Below are positions 44,538-52,612 of a stretch of DNA of 64,000 bases, one piece after another. The notes below the pieces were generated by a model. That model was not told where the DNA came from, made no database searches, and saw nothing but the letters and a program-made list of their open reading frames with translations. The DNA is from Candidatus Metaruminococcus caecorum. GTDB lineage: Bacteria > Bacillota > Clostridia > Oscillospirales > Ruminococcaceae. Each line of letters begins with the position of its first letter. The stretch's first letter is position 1. Where the stretch lies: contig CAJFTY010000008.1 in assembly GCA_904420045.1 (NCBI GenBank), positions 1 to 64,000 on the forward strand, written 5' to 3'. The position numbers were made by a program, and so were the translations under genes.

Positions 44538-45110
44538 TTATTTTTTTCGATAGACAAGCTTTTTTGATAAAGAAATCCGGTGAAAACCAAACTGATACGC
44601 CAAAGTGCTCACCAGCGGGATCATCAGCATGCAGCAGGCGCAGATGACAATCACATGCCACGGCACGTCGGGCGCGATGACATAAGGCGTTCCCTGATCG
44701 CCCGGAGCCAAAATATTGGACAAGGGCCAAATATACGTATTAATGATCTTATACAGCGCCCAATAGGCATGGCTGAAAAACACACCACATTTCGCCATAA
44801 TCAAAAAGATGTTGGACAGCGCAAAGGGGATCATCAGCAAAATCCCCGAACGAAGTCCGTGCAAAGGATCCGCTTTCATATGGTCATACTGCACCAGATT
44901 GCGGTCTTTATCCCCTTCATACCAAAATGGGGTGTAAATCATGCCGATAAAAATCAAAGCGATTACTATCTGCGCCAGCACCAGACCGTAGGTTTTGTCC
45001 AAAACAGGCAGCGCCACAAACATGACGACCATGCTGATTAGCGTGGCGATCGCCATATTCCCCAGCATTTTCAGCGCTAAGATCCAGTCGGATTTACGTT
45101 TTTTTTCCAT
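44538..45110 (-). CDS. Multi-span membrane protein of unknown function (190 aa)
   Basis: Four to five hydrophobic segments (LGNMAIATLISMVVMFVALP, LVLAQIVIALIFIGMIY, GILLMIPFALSNIFLIMAKC, VIVICACCMLMIPLVSTLAY) separated by a polar loop YEGDKDRNLVQYDHMKADPL. No family recognised. ATG 45110 has AAAGGGA at 14 bases, rather long. It follows coaX by 34 bases and is probably in the same transcript. Confidence 0.75.
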   Translation of the reverse strand: MEKKRKSDWILALKMLGNMAIATLISMVVMFVALPVLDKTYGLVLAQIVIALIFIGMIYTPFWYEGDKDRNLVQYDHMKADPLHGLRSGILLMIPFALSNIFLIMAKCGVFFSHAYWALYKIINTYIWPLSNILAPGDQGTPYVIAPDVPWHVIVICACCMLMIPLVSTLAYQFGFHRISLSKKLVYRKK

Positions 45111-45144
45111 GATCGTTTTGGTCCCTTTCTGCACAAACGCGCTG

Positions 45145-45924
45145 CTATTTTCCACAGGCCAGCCGGTTATGTTCATAGATCATCCGAAGCCCTTCCAGCG
45201 TCAAACTGGAGTCCACTGTCTGAAACAAATCCCCCTGTCCGCCGATCATGGAGGCGAGCCCGCCAGTGGCGATCACCGCAGGAGCCTGTCCCAGCTCACG
45301 GTTGATCTCAGAAAGAATATTGGCGACGGCGCCGGTATACCCGTAAATCGCCCCCGCCTGCATACTGTCCACGGTATTTTTCCCAATGACCCGAGCGGGC
45401 TTTACAAGCTCCACCCGAGGGAGCTTTGCCGTATTCTGAAACAGGGCGTCCATCGAAATCTTGATTCCGGGATAAATTAACCCGCCCAGATAGGCCCCGT
45501 CTTTACTGACCACGTCGAAGGTGGTCGCTGTTCCGAAATCCACCACAATCAGCGGCCCGCTGTACTTTCGAAATGCCGCATACGAGTTGACCAGCCGGTC
45601 GGCGCCCACCTCCCGGGGATTGTCATAGCGGTTTTCAATGGGGATTTCCAGATTTTCTCCTACGATCAGAGGATCTTTTTTCAGATATTTACGCATGGCA
45701 TGGGAAATGGAATACATCACCTGAGGAACAACCGAGGTGATGATCACATCCTCCACATCTTTGGGATTATACCCGTGGATGGAAAAAAACTGCATAGTAG
45801 ACAAGCCGACCTCGTCCGCAGTGGTGTTCCGGTTGGTCACCAAGCGGAATTTCGAGGTCAGCGTGTCCCCATCAAAAATTCCAAACTCCATGTTGGTATT
45901 GCCAATATCAATTGCCAGCAGCAT
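45145..45924 (-). CDS. coaX: Type III pantothenate kinase
   Basis: Phosphorylates pantothenate, the first step to coenzyme A; type III enzymes are not feedback-inhibited by CoA and need a monovalent cation. 259 residues of ASKHA fold: phosphate 1 loop DIGNTNMEFGIFDG, phosphate 2 VVDFGTATTFDVV, GADRLVNSYAAF (substrate site) and the adenosine motif VIATGGLASMI. ATG 45924 has AAAGGAG nine bases upstream, preferred over a frame running to 45960. Confidence 0.96.
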   Translation of the reverse strand: MLLAIDIGNTNMEFGIFDGDTLTSKFRLVTNRNTTADEVGLSTMQFFSIHGYNPKDVEDVIITSVVPQVMYSISHAMRKYLKKDPLIVGENLEIPIENRYDNPREVGADRLVNSYAAFRKYSGPLIVVDFGTATTFDVVSKDGAYLGGLIYPGIKISMDALFQNTAKLPRVELVKPARVIGKNTVDSMQAGAIYGYTGAVANILSEINRELGQAPAVIATGGLASMIGGQGDLFQTVDSSLTLEGLRMIYEHNRLACGK

Positions 45925-46057
45925 GACCGAATCTCCTTTCCTTTGGAGGATCGCCGCCAAAACCGGCGGAAAGCTCTTTCAAAAGTATACCTTTTTTCTG
46001 CACAGGAATCCAGTATTTTTTGAAAATATTTTTCTTCAAAAGAAAAAATTCGGTTCT

Positions 46058-47962
46058 TTATTCACAAACAAGTTCTTTTTCCGGCACTGGTTCGGGATCG
46101 TTCACCGGCTGCCACCCCTTGTGCTGAAATGTGGGTACAATTTGTTTTACCGCGCAAAACAGCTTGTTTAAATCCTCTTGCTCCACTGTTTTGGAAAGCG
46201 CTGCAAGCTGATCAGAAAATATCTCAGGGTCGGTATAGACCGGTTTGTTGATATAGATCTTATTGTTGGGTGTTTTCGAGGTGTCTTCCTCTTTCAGGGA
46301 AATTTCCTCAAACAGCTTTTCGCCGGGACGAAGGCCGGTGATAACAATGTCGATATCCTTCCCCGGGGTGTAGCCGGACAACCGAATCAAGTCGCACGCC
46401 ATGTCGTAAATACGCACCGGCTCGCCCATATCCAGCACGAAAATCTCCCCGCCCCGCGCCATGGAGCCCGCCTCCAGCACCAACTGAACTGCCTCGGGAA
46501 TCGTCATAAAATACCGGCGCATATCTGGATGCGTAACCGTCACCGGACCGCCCTGAGCAATCTGCTTTTCAAAATACGGAACCACACTACCGTTGCTGCC
46601 CAGCACGTTCCCAAAACGCACGGCCGCAAATTCGGTGTCGCTGTATCGGTTGGTCATCTGGATCACCAGTTCCGCAATGCGCTTGGTGGCGCCCATGATG
46701 TTGGTGGGATTGACCGCCTTGTCTGTGGAAATCAAGATAAACTTATCCACCCCGTGGGCAGTGGACTGCCGCGCCACATTCAGGGTGCCGAACACGTTGT
46801 TTTTCACAGCCTCCTTGGGATTTTTCTCCATCATCGGCACATGCTTATGGGCCGCGGCGTGAAAGACGATCTGAGGCGAGTACTGGTCAAAGACCTCCTG
46901 CAAGCGATCTTTGTCCCGAACAGAAGCCAGCACCACCTCAAACAGCTGGTGGTCGTACTGCTTGAGCAGCTCGTTTTCAATGTCAAACAAACCGTTTTCA
47001 TGAAAGTCCAGGATAATCAGCTTTTTCGCTCCAAACCGAAGCACCTGCCGGCAGATTTCCGAACCGATGGAACCCGCCCCGCCAGTTACCAGAATCACCT
47101 TTCCAGAGATAAACGTTTTGACAGCGTCCATATTTAGTTTGACGCTGTCACGGTGCAAAAGCTCCTCCAAATTAATTTCTTTAATCTCCACCCGGTCTAA
47201 ATCCAGCATGGTTACTTCGTCGATCCGCCCATAACGGCGCATTTTACATCCTGCCTGCTGACACCTAACCAAAACATCCTTTAGAAATTCTTTTTCCGCT
47301 GTTGGAATTGCCACGATAACTTCGTCCGCCTTTTTATCGCGGACCAATTTCTTCAAGTCTTTGCCCGTGCCCAGCACCCGGACGTTAAACACTTTGTGCC
47401 CTTGCAGTCTTGGATCATCGTCCATAAAACCCACGACGTCTAAATTTTCTGCCGGAGTCCTCAAAATATGCCGAAGCAGATGTTCCCCAGCCGCACCCGC
47501 GCCGTAAATCAGCACCTTGCGCTGACCGCTTTTTCGAAAATAGGACCGAATTCGCGCACGAACGTGCAGCGTAAGCCGGACCGCCAGCCGTCCGCACAGG
47601 ATGAAAAGCATTAAAAAGGCACAGGTGATAATCAATAGCTCCACCCGAATAGGATGGGGCGAAAAACGAGTGGCGACAAACAAAAGAATAAATGCCAAAA
47701 CCGAACTAGAAAGTTGCTTTGCAAGTTCCATGGAACTTGCGTGATACCAAATGCTGTCATAGGTTCTGAAAAGCAGATTGGTGATGACATTCGTCGCAAA
47801 AACTACGAACACATACAGCCAGAAATAGTTTCGGTCAATGGCAGGAATCTCTTCTGAAAAGCCGTATAAAACCCGAAAGCCAATGAAAACAGAACTCCAC
47901 GCGGCAATAAAATCCCACGCGATCATCAGTGCAGTATAAAGGGATCGATATGCTCTTTTCAT
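46058..47962 (-). CDS. CapD/PglF-type membrane nucleotide-sugar 4,6-dehydratase/epimerase
   Basis: 634 residues: four N-terminal membrane helices (about 10-140), a first Rossmann domain (YGAGAAGEHLLRHIL) and a C-terminal SDR domain (VTGGAGSIGSEICRQVL, HAAAHKHVPMMEKNP, STDKAVNPTNIMGATKR, RFGNVLGSNGSVVP). Proteins of this type convert UDP-GlcNAc to the 4-keto-6-deoxy sugar for capsule, teichoic acid or glycoprotein synthesis; the usual catalytic Tyr is replaced in this branch, here by Met in IMGATK, as in PglF/FlaA1-like dehydratases. ATG 47962 has GGAGGAG 11 bases upstream; an ATG at 48001 is an alternative. Confidence 0.93.
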   Translation of the reverse strand: MKRAYRSLYTALMIAWDFIAAWSSVFIGFRVLYGFSEEIPAIDRNYFWLYVFVVFATNVITNLLFRTYDSIWYHASSMELAKQLSSSVLAFILLFVATRFSPHPIRVELLIITCAFLMLFILCGRLAVRLTLHVRARIRSYFRKSGQRKVLIYGAGAAGEHLLRHILRTPAENLDVVGFMDDDPRLQGHKVFNVRVLGTGKDLKKLVRDKKADEVIVAIPTAEKEFLKDVLVRCQQAGCKMRRYGRIDEVTMLDLDRVEIKEINLEELLHRDSVKLNMDAVKTFISGKVILVTGGAGSIGSEICRQVLRFGAKKLIILDFHENGLFDIENELLKQYDHQLFEVVLASVRDKDRLQEVFDQYSPQIVFHAAAHKHVPMMEKNPKEAVKNNVFGTLNVARQSTAHGVDKFILISTDKAVNPTNIMGATKRIAELVIQMTNRYSDTEFAAVRFGNVLGSNGSVVPYFEKQIAQGGPVTVTHPDMRRYFMTIPEAVQLVLEAGSMARGGEIFVLDMGEPVRIYDMACDLIRLSGYTPGKDIDIVITGLRPGEKLFEEISLKEEDTSKTPNNKIYINKPVYTDPEIFSDQLAALSKTVEQEDLNKLFCAVKQIVPTFQHKGWQPVNDPEPVPEKELVCE

Positions 47963-48419
47963 CGCGCTGAAATCTCCTCCAACTATCTTTTCCCCGTCCA
48001 TACGGCTGCCTTTCCGCCGCAGGAAAGAGTAACCGCTTGAAAGGTCAAAACAGTCGCCAAAGCTGGTCACAAATAAAAACGAACTTCGTCATTCTGCGAC
48101 TGTTTTTTCACTTTTATCTATTATATGTAATTTTCATTCTGATTTCAAGTGGAATACACACAAATTTCAAGTGTAAAACGCACCTAAAATCAGGTGTATA
48201 TTTTAAAAATAAAATCTTTTACAATAATACTGATCACAAAAAAACAATTCGACACAAATTAAAAATAAAACTACAAAGCCATTTTTCTCATCCAAACCAT
48301 AAATTATTCCGATTATAAGGAATCCATATAAACGCGCCAAAATAAGGAGGGGGATCGAGAGAAAAAGCATCCGAGCACTCAAGGAGTGATACTACGAGCG
48401 ATGAAACGGAGTTTTAAGC
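47963..48419. other. AT-rich divergent intergenic region
   Basis: About 450 bases, strongly AT-rich from 48110 to 48330. A direct repeat TTTCAAGTG occurs at about 48146 and 48166 and a small hairpin ACGCACC...GGTGTAT at 48178-48200. No RNA gene recognised; it must hold the promoters for the capD-like gene and the RHH gene. Confidence 0.5.
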
Positions 48420-48587
48420 ATGGCATTTAAAATTGACAAAGCGGAATTTGTGAATCGCACGTTCCGCATGCCGAAAAAACTGGTGGATATGATGGAATAT
48501 GTCTGTAACCAAAAAAATATTTCCATGAACAAATTGGTGCTCTTGTGTATTGAGTACGCGCTTAACGATCTGGAAGAAGAGGATTAA
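48420..48587 (+). CDS. Ribbon-helix-helix (Arc/CopG-like) DNA-binding protein (55 aa)
   Basis: The translation runs MAFKIDKAEFVNRTFRMPKK ... and ends EYALNDLEEED. A short N-terminal strand (FVNRTFRMPK), then two helices (LVDMMEYVCNQKN and SMNKLVLLCIEYALNDL) separated by IS, is the ribbon-helix-helix pattern of Arc/CopG repressors. GGAG sits eight bases before the ATG. Seventy-six bases downstream is a 60-residue gene on the same strand, so the two may form a unit. Not an obvious toxin-antitoxin pair, because the partner resembles a spore surface protein rather than a toxin. Confidence 0.78.
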   Translation: MAFKIDKAEFVNRTFRMPKKLVDMMEYVCNQKNISMNKLVLLCIEYALNDLEEED

Positions 48588-48663
48588 TTTGCATTCTATT
48601 GAATTTGATAGGCGGCAAGAAGCTGGGAAAACTATCGTTGTAGCAAAGGAGGTGCTTGTCACA

Positions 48664-48846
48664 ATGTTTAAACAAACCCGGCATGGTAACCGTGCCAAAG
48701 TAGATCCCAGCAAGGATGTTGTTCCCCAGTATATCACTTATCCGGTCACAAACTTTAAAGATGCACAGCCCAAAAATGAAGCTCCCCTGATTTCAGACGA
48801 CGATGTGGAGCGCGCCAAAAAATTTGTGGATCAAAACCACAAATAA
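48664..48846 (+). CDS. Small protein, possibly DUF3787 (CDIF630_02480-type spore surface) related (60 aa)
   Basis: MFKQTRHGNRAKVDPSKD at the N-terminus, then a middle part ITYPVTNFKD and a C-terminal segment ISDDDVERAKKFVDQNHK that matches the V-x-x-AK-x-x-VD-x-N-x-K ending of small DUF3787-type proteins found on Clostridioides spores. AGGAGG lies 11 bases before the ATG. Hydrophilic, no membrane segment. The family call rests on the last 18 residues only. Confidence 0.6.
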   Translation: MFKQTRHGNRAKVDPSKDVVPQYITYPVTNFKDAQPKNEAPLISDDDVERAKKFVDQNHK

Positions 48847-48938
48847 CGATTGCCTTTTCGACAGAAGTTGCTTTTTTACGCCTTTTTTGCTAAACTATTG
48901 TTTAGTGATTTTCAGCACTTGCTGAAGGCGCCGCCGGC

Positions 48939-48964
48939 TTCATGGCGGATTTTCCGCCATGAAG
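48939..48964. repeat. Strong hairpin just upstream of cls
   Basis: TTCATGGCGGA-TTTT-TCCGCCATGAA, an 11-bp perfect stem 31 bases before the cls ATG; no U-run follows, so it is not a terminator. It could affect cls mRNA stability or bind a regulator. Confidence 0.7.
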
Positions 48965-48995
48965 AATGCGCGGCAGAAAAAGAGAGGCGTGCCAC

Positions 48996-50519
48996 ATGAA
49001 AAAGGTTTGGAAATTTTTCACTAGCCGGGTGTTCATCACCGGACTGCTAATTGCGGTACAGGCCGCAATTTTGGTTTTGAGCATCGCGTTTTTATCCAAT
49101 TATTTCTTTTACTTATACCTGGGCTTTTCCCTGTTAAGCATTGTGATTGTGATCTATATTGTCGTGAAGCGGGATAATCCCATGTACAAATTGGCTTGGG
49201 TGATCCCCATCCTTTTGTTCCCGGTGTTCGGAGGGCTTTTGTATTTGATGTTCGGCAAGCGGAATATCTCGCCCAAAATGCGCAAACAGATCGCCGCTTT
49301 AATTGACGACACCAAACAGCACCAAAAGCCGAACCTGGATATCGACGAAGAACTTCGGGTGCTTTCTCCCCAGGCGGCCAAACAGTCCCGCTATCTGGAG
49401 CAGATTGCCATCGCCCCCATTTGGAAAAATACCCAGGTAAAATTTTTGACGCCTGGGGAAATGAAATTCCAGTATCTAGTGGAGGAACTCCGCAAAGCCG
49501 AACACTTTATCTTTTTAGAATACTTTATCATTGAACCCGGCAGGATGTGGGACACCGTGCTGGATATTCTTGTGGAAAAGGTCAAGCAAGGCGTGGACGT
49601 GCGGCTTTTGTACGACGATTTGGGCACCATCAACCTTGTCCCCAGAAATTACGATAAAACCCTTCGTCAATTGGGCCTGAAAGTCTGCGTATTCAATCCG
49701 TTCCGCCCTTCGCTGGATGCTTTTATGAATTATCGCGACCACCGGAAAATCGTAGTGATCGATGGAAACGTGGGCTTTACCGGCGGCATCAATCTGGCGG
49801 ATGAATACATCAACGAGTATCCAAAACACGGCCACTGGAAGGATTCCTCCATCATCCTCAAAGGGGATGCGGTGTGGAATTTAACGGTGTTGTTTTTGCA
49901 GCTTTGGGGTTTTGTTTCCAAAGAAACCCCGGACTATGACCTGTATCGCCCCACCTGCTCGTATCCCTCCGACGGATTTGTCCAGCCCTTTGGCGACAGC
50001 CCCATCGATCTGGACCTGGTGGGAGAAATGGCGTATATGAACATGATTAACAACGCCTCCCGGTATGTGTATATCAGCACCCCCTATTTGATTCTGGACA
50101 ACGAGATGATGACCGCGCTTTGCCTTGCGGCCCAAAACGGGATCGACGTGCGGATTGTGACCCCGCATGTAGCGGACAAGTGGTTTGTCCACGAGGTCAC
50201 CCGTTCCAATTATCAGACGCTTATTGAGGCGGGAGTAAAAATTTACGAGTATACGCCGGGATTCATCCACGCCAAAACCATCGTGGTGGACGACGAGCTG
50301 TCGATTGTGGGAACCACCAACTACGATTTCCGCAGCTTTTACCTGCACTTTGAGTGCGGCGTGTTTACCTTCCGTTCCAGCGTCGCCCAGCAGGTGCGGG
50401 ACGACTATTTTGAAATCCTGAAAGTCTCCCAGCAGGTCACGCTGGAGGAATGCAAAAAGGTCTCGTTGCTTCGCAGGCTGGTGCGTGCGGTGCTCAGGCT
50501 GTTTGCTCCCTTGATGTGA
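48996..50519 (+). CDS. cls: Cardiolipin synthase
   Basis: A phospholipase D-superfamily enzyme that joins two phosphatidylglycerols to form cardiolipin at the membrane. 507 residues: N-terminal membrane segments (about 7-60, PLDc_N), then two HKD motifs HRKIVVIDGNVGFTGGIN and HAKTIVVDDELSIVGTTN, with ILGYF-type FLEYFIIEPG before them. Full length for the Bacillus-type ClsA. ATG 48996 has GAGG eight bases upstream. Ends before a bidirectional terminator. Confidence 0.96.
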   Translation: MKKVWKFFTSRVFITGLLIAVQAAILVLSIAFLSNYFFYLYLGFSLLSIVIVIYIVVKRDNPMYKLAWVIPILLFPVFGGLLYLMFGKRNISPKMRKQIAALIDDTKQHQKPNLDIDEELRVLSPQAAKQSRYLEQIAIAPIWKNTQVKFLTPGEMKFQYLVEELRKAEHFIFLEYFIIEPGRMWDTVLDILVEKVKQGVDVRLLYDDLGTINLVPRNYDKTLRQLGLKVCVFNPFRPSLDAFMNYRDHRKIVVIDGNVGFTGGINLADEYINEYPKHGHWKDSSIILKGDAVWNLTVLFLQLWGFVSKETPDYDLYRPTCSYPSDGFVQPFGDSPIDLDLVGEMAYMNMINNASRYVYISTPYLILDNEMMTALCLAAQNGIDVRIVTPHVADKWFVHEVTRSNYQTLIEAGVKIYEYTPGFIHAKTIVVDDELSIVGTTNYDFRSFYLHFECGVFTFRSSVAQQVRDDYFEILKVSQQVTLEECKKVSLLRRLVRAVLRLFAPLM

Positions 50520-50537
50520 TGTAAATGATTTGTGGAT

Positions 50538-50587
50538 ACCTGAAAAATCCCCTGACAGAAAACGTTCTGTCAGGGGATTTTTCAGGT
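50538..50587. terminator. Bidirectional intrinsic terminator
   Basis: ACCTGAAAAATCCCCTGACA and complement with AACG loop, perfect over 23 bp, between cls and azlD. Confidence 0.93.
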
Positions 50588-50597
50588 ATGGTTCATC

Positions 50598-50936
50598 CTA
50601 GCGGAATACAACCTGTACCAGAATCATGTACAAAGCGGTCCCGCCAAAAATGCTCAACAGGTTGTTGCGCTTCCAGACATGAAGCGCGACCACTGCCGTC
50701 ACCGAAATAAGCTCTGGCAGGCCGTATGGATAGGTAAACGGCGTGACTCCTTTTAAGCAGTACACCACCAGCATGGCAATGATTGCCGGAGGCAATACCT
50801 TTCCCAGATAGAGCACATATCCGGGCGGGTTTCCCTTACGGCCGAACAGTAAAAACGGAAACGCCCGGGTAAAAAAGGTCACAGCGGCAATGACAAGAAT
50901 GGTCACCAGCGCCTGAGTTGTAGTATAGGCATGCAT
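50598..50936 (-). CDS. azlD: Branched-chain amino acid exporter small subunit AzlD
   Basis: 112 residues, three to four membrane helices (ALVTILVIAAVTFFTRAFPFLLFG, VLPPAIIAMLVVYCLKGV, LISVTAVVALHVWKRNNLLSIFGG, ALYMILVQVVF), with the family FFTRAFPFLLF motif. Works with AzlC as the two-component branched-chain amino acid (and azaleucine) exporter. AGGAGG is seven bases before the ATG at 50936; azlC ends two bases upstream. Confidence 0.95.
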   Translation of the reverse strand: MHAYTTTQALVTILVIAAVTFFTRAFPFLLFGRKGNPPGYVLYLGKVLPPAIIAMLVVYCLKGVTPFTYPYGLPELISVTAVVALHVWKRNNLLSIFGGTALYMILVQVVFR

Positions 50937-50938
50937 GG

Positions 50939-51661
50939 TTATCCCTCCTGTCCGTTCGCGGTTTTCATCACGTCGAATTTTGGTTCGATCTGTTTGCGGC
51001 CGATGAAGAAAATCAAGATCAACGCCAGCATGGCGGGAATCAGCATGTTGGACGCCCCCACTAGGATCAGCGCGACAAGCGCGCATGCCGCGCCTAAAAT
51101 CGCAGGAATCCGAGTGGGATAGGTCAGCCACTGGTCGGTGCAGATTACCACAAACAAGGCCGTCATCGCAAAGTCGATTCCCTGGGTGCTGAAGGGGATC
51201 AGCGAGCCGGCCACCGCCCCGATCAGCGAGCCCATAATCCAATAGGACTGGTCCAGCAAGGCAATGGTAAAGTAGTAGCTTTTGGGCTCCACTCCCACCG
51301 GGACCCGGGCAGAGCTCAAAAGCGCGTAGGTTTCATCCGTCAGGGAAAAGATCATATACCACTTGCGCTTTCCCATTCCCTTAAATTTTGTAAGCATCGA
51401 CAGGCCGTACACCATATGCCGGGAATTGACCAGCAGGGTCATCACCACCACTTCCAGAAGTCCCGCTCCCCTGGCTAGAAGATCCACCGCCAAATATTGC
51501 ATGGATCCGGCGTAGATGATTACGCTCATCCCGCCGGCCCACAAAAAGTTGTAGCCAGCCTGGGTTTGCAGCATGACTCCAAAGGCGATGCCGATGGAAA
51601 GATAGCCCAGCATCACCGGGATGGTTGCCGACAGGGCCGCCTGAAAAGTCTTTTTGTTCAC
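50939..51661 (-). CDS. azlC: Branched-chain amino acid exporter large subunit AzlC
   Basis: 240 residues with about seven membrane helices and AzlC motifs: GYLSIGIAFGVMLQTQAG, LVNSRHMVYGLSM and SLTDETYALL. Forms the exporter with AzlD. Start is GTG at 51661 with GGAG ten bases upstream. The promoter just upstream is embedded in an inverted repeat (51699-51742), suggesting tight control by a repressor, perhaps an Lrp- or AzlB-like one, but no regulator gene is near. Confidence 0.95.
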   Translation of the reverse strand: MNKKTFQAALSATIPVMLGYLSIGIAFGVMLQTQAGYNFLWAGGMSVIIYAGSMQYLAVDLLARGAGLLEVVVMTLLVNSRHMVYGLSMLTKFKGMGKRKWYMIFSLTDETYALLSSARVPVGVEPKSYYFTIALLDQSYWIMGSLIGAVAGSLIPFSTQGIDFAMTALFVVICTDQWLTYPTRIPAILGAACALVALILVGASNMLIPAMLALILIFFIGRKQIEPKFDVMKTANGQEG

Positions 51662-51698
51662 GTCGTTTCAGCTCCGATAGCAAGAGATACACGCTGTA

Positions 51699-51745
51699 AA
51701 AAAACAGCCGGATTTTATTATAGCAAAATCCGACTGTTTTTTCAA
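51699..51745 (-). promoter_or_regulatory. azlCD promoter inside an inverted repeat
   Basis: Minus strand -35 TTGAAA (51740-51745), 17 bases, -10 TATAAT (51717-51722). The arms AAAATCCGACTGTTTTTT (51725-51742) and its near complement (51699-51716) flank the -10, with one mismatch each; this reads as operator or promoter-overlapping hairpin. Confidence 0.65.
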
Positions 51746-51859
51746 AGTTTCTTTTTCCTTTGTTTACAAATTGGGGAAACTTACGGCGCTTTTTTTCATA
51801 AACTGGCAATGGCTGGCCGTCTGTCCAGACAAATCCCCAGCCGGAAAGGAAAACGTTTT

Positions 51860-52600
51860 ATGCCCACCATTTATCTGAGCCCCTCCACCCAGGAAAACAA
51901 CCTGTATGTAAACGGAGGAACCGAAGAATACTACATGAACCGGATCGCCGACGCCATGATTCCCTATCTGCGTTCCAGCGGCATTCAGTACACCCGGAAC
52001 ACCCCCGATATGACCGCAGCTTCTTCCATTCGGCAGTCCAATGCCGGGAACTACGACCTGCATGTGGCCATTCACTCCAATGCGGCTCCCGAAGGCCGCT
52101 ACGGCGAGTTTCAGGGAACCGACGTCTATTATGCGCCTGGCAGCTCCAGCGGAAAACGGTTCGCCGAGATTCTTGCCGCCAACATGAAACGGATTTACCC
52201 CAATCCCGACCTAGTTCGCGCCGTGCCCACCACCACACTGGGAGAAGTCACCCGCACCCGCGCGCCCGCGGTATTAATCGAAGTGGCGTATCACGACAAC
52301 CCTCAAGATGCAGAGTGGATCAAAAGCAATATTGAAAACATCGCCCAAGTGATCGTCCAATCCATTGACGAGTATTTTGGGCTTCCCTATGTTCCGCCTA
52401 TGACTCCTCAGACCGGTGTTGTGACAGTGAGCAGCGGGAACCTGAACATCCGCAGCCGTCCTTCCCTGGACGCGCCGGTCATCGCACGGGCTCCCGCCGG
52501 AAGTTCCCTGACCGTTCTAGGCGAATATCAAAACTGGTACGTGGTCAACGATCAGGGCAACGTAGGATATGCCAACAAAAACTACATCCGTCTGGAGTAG
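51860..52600 (+). CDS. N-acetylmuramoyl-L-alanine amidase with SH3 domain, no signal peptide
   Basis: 246 residues. An Amidase_3-type catalytic domain (MPTIYLSPSTQENN, HVAIHSNAAPEGR, GEVTRTRAPAVLIEVAYHDN) is followed by a bacterial SH3 domain (about 180-246: GNLNIRSRPSLDAPVIARAP, GNVGYANKNYIRLE). The amidase cleaves peptide side chains from glycan strands. The first zinc His of the Amidase_3 family is replaced by Ser/Ser in LSPSTQ, and there is no signal peptide, so it may act inside the cell, be released by lysis, or act on the forespore. ATG 51860 has AAGGA nine bases upstream. Confidence 0.88.
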   Translation: MPTIYLSPSTQENNLYVNGGTEEYYMNRIADAMIPYLRSSGIQYTRNTPDMTAASSIRQSNAGNYDLHVAIHSNAAPEGRYGEFQGTDVYYAPGSSSGKRFAEILAANMKRIYPNPDLVRAVPTTTLGEVTRTRAPAVLIEVAYHDNPQDAEWIKSNIENIAQVIVQSIDEYFGLPYVPPMTPQTGVVTVSSGNLNIRSRPSLDAPVIARAPAGSSLTVLGEYQNWYVVNDQGNVGYANKNYIRLE

Positions 52601-52612
52601 GTTCCAAAGGTG

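Noticed and set aside
46178..47137. 319-codon plus-strand open frame opposite the capD-like gene
   Set aside because: Shadow of a well-supported gene; no ribosome binding site.
48401..48430. Nine-codon frame MKRSFKHGI before the RHH gene
   Set aside because: Could be a leader peptide, but its AAGGAG is 14 bases away and no attenuator follows.
48420..48846. Toxin-antitoxin pair
   Set aside because: The first gene is RHH-like as in many antitoxins, but the second is hydrophilic with a spore-surface-like end and no toxin motif, and the genes are 76 bases apart.
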